64,000 bases of DNA from Zhongshania marina (GTDB lineage Bacteria; Pseudomonadota; Gammaproteobacteria; Pseudomonadales; Spongiibacteraceae), in contig NZ_PQGG01000007.1 of assembly GCF_002915595.1 (NCBI RefSeq), positions 62,001 to 126,000 on the forward strand, read 5' to 3'. Both the position numbers and the translations under genes were made by a program. This document shows, one piece after another, positions 61,789 to 64,000 of this stretch. A model generated the notes under the pieces. The model ran no database searches and had not been told where the DNA came from. It saw only the letters and a program-made list of their open reading frames with translations. Numbering within the stretch: position 1 is the stretch's first letter; each line of letters opens with the position of its first letter.

Positions 61789-62934
61789 TTAAAGTACATT
61801 ACGCGCAATGATCATACGCTGAATTTCACTGGTGCCTTCGTAAATACTGGTGATACGCACATCTCGCGCCAAACGCTCCAGCGGGTATTCGCGGTTATAG
61901 CCGTTGCCACCTAATATCTGCAAGCCAGTGTAACAAGCGCGATTTGCTGCCTCAGTAGCGAACAATTTCGCCATGGACGCCTGCTTACCAAAATCGCCGC
62001 CACTCTCTTTGGTAAACGCCGCCTGCATCAGGAGCAAACGCGCCGCTTCCATTTCTGTGTAAGCGTCGGCGAGCATCCACTGCAAACCTTGGAAATTCGA
62101 AATCGCCTGGCCAAATTGCTGGCGCTCTTTGGCGTAATCGCGGGCGTAATCTAAAGCCGCTTCACCCAAACCCAGCGCCAGTGAACCAATGCCAATACGA
62201 CCGCCGGCGAGCTCACCCAGCGCAACTTGATAGCCACGGTTTAAGGTGCCCATTAAGGCAGACGCAGGGACGCGGCAATCATCAAAATACACTGGATTTG
62301 TGGCTGAACCTTTCTGACCCATTTTTTCTTCGGCGGGGCCAACGGTCAAACCGGCTGTGTCACGTTCAACCAAGAAACAGGAAATGCCCTTGCCACGCGG
62401 CGCGTCTTTATCTGTCACCGCCCACACCACAAACACTCCGGCGTATTCGGCGCTGGTGATGTAGGCTTTGGAACCGTTCAGGACCCAGCTATCGCCATCG
62501 CGCACTGCTGAGGTTTTCATGCCCGAAGGGTCTGAACCCGCACCCGACTCAGTTAAACAAAAGCCGGCCGCCAAATATTCACCTGAACAAATCTTAGGCA
62601 GGTATGTACGCTTTTGATCTTCGCTCGCAACGGCCTGTATAACCTCGGCCACCATATTGGTCACCGACACCGTCACCGCAGTAGACGCACAGCCCCGCGC
62701 CAAACCGGTAATAGCAAGGCTAAAGGCGATAGAACCCGCCTCGGTGCCACCTAAGTCGGCGCCGATGTTCAGGCCCATAAAACCAAGATCTGCGAGCTTT
62801 TTAAGATTCGCTAAAAACTCTTCCTTACCTTTTCCTTCATCCAATTTAGCCGCGTTTGGCACCAGCTCTTTAGCCGCAAAATCCGCCGCCGTTTGCTGGA
62901 TAAACTGCTGCTCTTCACTGAGATTTAAATTCAT
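61789..62934 (-). CDS. Acyl-CoA dehydrogenase
   Basis: This 381-residue FAD enzyme has the full ACAD fold: N-terminal helices, AAGFCLTESGAGSDPSGMKTSA (FAD/substrate loop, about 125-145), KAYITSAEYAGVFVVWA, RQQFGQAISNFQGLQWMLADAYTEMEAARLL, and the catalytic Glu in IYEGTSEIQRMIIARNVL at the C-terminus. It oxidises an acyl-CoA in fatty-acid or branched-chain catabolism. A separate terminator lies between it and the upstream thiolase gene on the same strand. Confidence 0.94.
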   Translation of the reverse strand: MNLNLSEEQQFIQQTAADFAAKELVPNAAKLDEGKGKEEFLANLKKLADLGFMGLNIGADLGGTEAGSIAFSLAITGLARGCASTAVTVSVTNMVAEVIQAVASEDQKRTYLPKICSGEYLAAGFCLTESGAGSDPSGMKTSAVRDGDSWVLNGSKAYITSAEYAGVFVVWAVTDKDAPRGKGISCFLVERDTAGLTVGPAEEKMGQKGSATNPVYFDDCRVPASALMGTLNRGYQVALGELAGGRIGIGSLALGLGEAALDYARDYAKERQQFGQAISNFQGLQWMLADAYTEMEAARLLLMQAAFTKESGGDFGKQASMAKLFATEAANRACYTGLQILGGNGYNREYPLERLARDVRITSIYEGTSEIQRMIIARNVL

Positions 62935-62965
62935 GCACCTAACCTTGCTATTTGAAATTTGAAGA

Positions 62966-63002
62966 AAAATAAAAACAGGAGATGCTCGGCACCCCCTGTT
63001 TT
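62966..63002 (-). terminator. Terminator after the thiolase gene
   Basis: AAAACAGG (62972-62979) pairs with CCTGTTTT (62995-63002), followed on the minus strand by TATTTTTC. Confidence 0.7.
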
Positions 63003-63009
63003 AAAGAGG

Positions 63010-64000
63010 CTATATACGCTCGATGATAATCGCGGGCGCCATACCACCTGCGGTACACATGGTAATTAAGCCGCGCTTTAAATTACGACGCTCTAATTCA
63101 TCTAAAACTGTTCCGATGAGGATTGAACCCGTCGCACCTATCGGGTGACCCAAGGCCATTGAGCCGCCGTTGACATTAATCTTGTCACGGTCAATATTCA
63201 GCTTGCGGATAAAGCGTTCCAGCACTACAGCAAAAGCTTCGTTGACTTCAAACAAGTCGATGTCATCTACCGTTAAGCCCGCTTTCTTAAGGACTTTTTC
63301 TGCTGCCGCAACCGGCGCATTTAGCATTAAGGTTGGGCAATCACCCATATTCGCCATTGCCACAATTTTTGCCCGCGGCTTCCAGCCTTGCTTGGTTGCG
63401 TACTCCGGCGAGGCCAATAAAATTGCCGCTGCACCATCGACCACGCCCGAAGAATTACCCGCATGGTGAACGTGGTTAATTTCAATATCAGGATACTTTT
63501 GCTGCATTAATTTGCGATAAGTTAGACCATTTTCATCCAACTCTTTATCGGCCAGCGCAGGGAAAGAGGGCTTGAGTTGCGACAAGGTCTCTAAGGTCGT
63601 ACCTGGACGTGGAAACTCTTCTTTATCCAAGGCCAAACTGCCGTCTTCGTGATAAACCGGCACAACACTTTTCTTGAAATAGCCATTCTCAATAGCATGA
63701 GCCGCACGCTGCTGACTAACCACCGCCAACTTATCTAAGGCTTCACGATCAATGCCTTCTAATGTTGCAATGGTATCTGCACACACACCTTGATGGCTTT
63801 GCGGATGACGTTCGCGCAGGCGCAAATTGCCGCTGTCCATTATTTCTGGCAAGCCATTGTCGTGGCCATAGCTAGACATCATCTCGGCACCACCGGCAAT
63901 GACAAGGTCTTCCATGCCAGACATAATCGACGCCGCTGCTATATTCACACTGGTAATACCTGAACCACAAAAGCGATCCAGTGTTACACCGCTTGAGCGA
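63010..64000 (-). CDS. Acetyl-CoA C-acyltransferase (thiolase), start outside the window
   Basis: The frame is open to the window end, so the N-terminus is missing. The visible part begins SSGVTLDRFCGSGITSVNIAAAS, with the active-site Cys, and includes GGSMALGHPIGATGS with the catalytic His and MCTAGGMAPAIIIE with the second Cys. This is a complete thiolase active site. It acts in beta-oxidation or acetoacetyl-CoA formation, in line with the neighbouring acyl-CoA dehydrogenase. Which acyl chain it uses cannot be told. Confidence 0.94.
   Translation of the reverse strand, partial: RSSGVTLDRFCGSGITSVNIAAASIMSGMEDLVIAGGAEMMSSYGHDNGLPEIMDSGNLRLRERHPQSHQGVCADTIATLEGIDREALDKLAVVSQQRAAHAIENGYFKKSVVPVYHEDGSLALDKEEFPRPGTTLETLSQLKPSFPALADKELDENGLTYRKLMQQKYPDIEINHVHHAGNSSGVVDGAAAILLASPEYATKQGWKPRAKIVAMANMGDCPTLMLNAPVAAAEKVLKKAGLTVDDIDLFEVNEAFAVVLERFIRKLNIDRDKINVNGGSMALGHPIGATGSILIGTVLDELERRNLKRGLITMCTAGGMAPAIIIERI

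Overview
The window is a chromosomal segment of a Gram-negative gammaproteobacterium, most likely a marine heterotroph of the Cellvibrionales/Spongiibacteraceae type. That placement is inferred from gene content and order: hisI-hisE-tatABC, rpsF-rpsR-(DUF2232)-rplI next to dnaB, rnr-rlmB, TonB-dependent and FadL-type outer-membrane proteins, a wax-ester synthase and phasin-like proteins. No rRNA, transposase, prophage, CRISPR array or plasmid-type gene was seen. Almost all genes are intact and tightly packed. Only hisI (left edge) and a thiolase (right edge) are cut by the window ends.

Layout. 0-9.2 kb holds housekeeping genes: end of the histidine operon, Tat translocase, DnaB, the S6/S18/L9 ribosomal operon, RlmB/RNase R and a tRNA-Leu(CAG). 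9.4-13.2 kb has an FAD-dependent oxidoreductase, a PepSY-like membrane protein and a RegB/RegA (PrrB/PrrA) redox two-component pair. 13.3-24.6 kb has a large phytase-like lipoprotein, argG, a complete PotABCD polyamine importer, a ComEA-like protein, pyrC, RNase T and Fe-SOD. 24.7-26.4 kb is peroxide and iron metabolism (peroxiredoxin, Bfd, bacterioferritin). 26.4-34 kb is an accessory island for lipid or PHA granules. 34-39 kb has a PomAB/MotAB-type stator, a hydrolase and a transglutaminase lipoprotein. 39.5-49.3 kb has glutathione-dependent formaldehyde detoxification next to a LysR gene, then an SMP-30 / AraC / TonB receptor / FadL group that looks like uptake and catabolism of a hydrophobic substrate. 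49.3-64 kb has RIO kinase, PhnA, bactofilin plus M23 peptidase, small membrane proteins, an Atm1-type ABC exporter, WS/DGAT, a Ycf46-like AAA protein, RlmA, acyl-CoA dehydrogenase and thiolase.

The most interesting part is the 26.4-33.6 kb island. Five near-identical 16-bp palindromes (consensus TAGWGYGATCRCWCTA, one variant with an AATT centre) sit in the promoters of three paralogous phasin-like genes and one classical PhaI/PhaF-type phasin. In both divergent intergenic regions the palindromes occur as a pair exactly 41 bp apart, centre to centre. At four promoters the palindrome centre supplies the -35 hexamer (GTGATC), 17 bp from a plausible -10. A PhaD-like TetR regulator is the last gene of the same-strand run starting with one of these promoters and is the obvious candidate repressor. 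Together with a YegS-like lipid kinase, two unknown membrane proteins and the WS/DGAT 25 kb away, this suggests an undescribed regulon for storage-lipid granules. Function and regulator identity are inference; the repeats and their geometry are directly visible.

Other candidate regulatory signals: tandem 15-bp direct repeats 21 bp apart before the TonB receptor, a RegA-type box before regB, a Fur box inside the bfd promoter, an S6:S18-type leader hairpin before rpsF, and palindromes at the LysR/frmA and SMP-30/AraC divergent regions.
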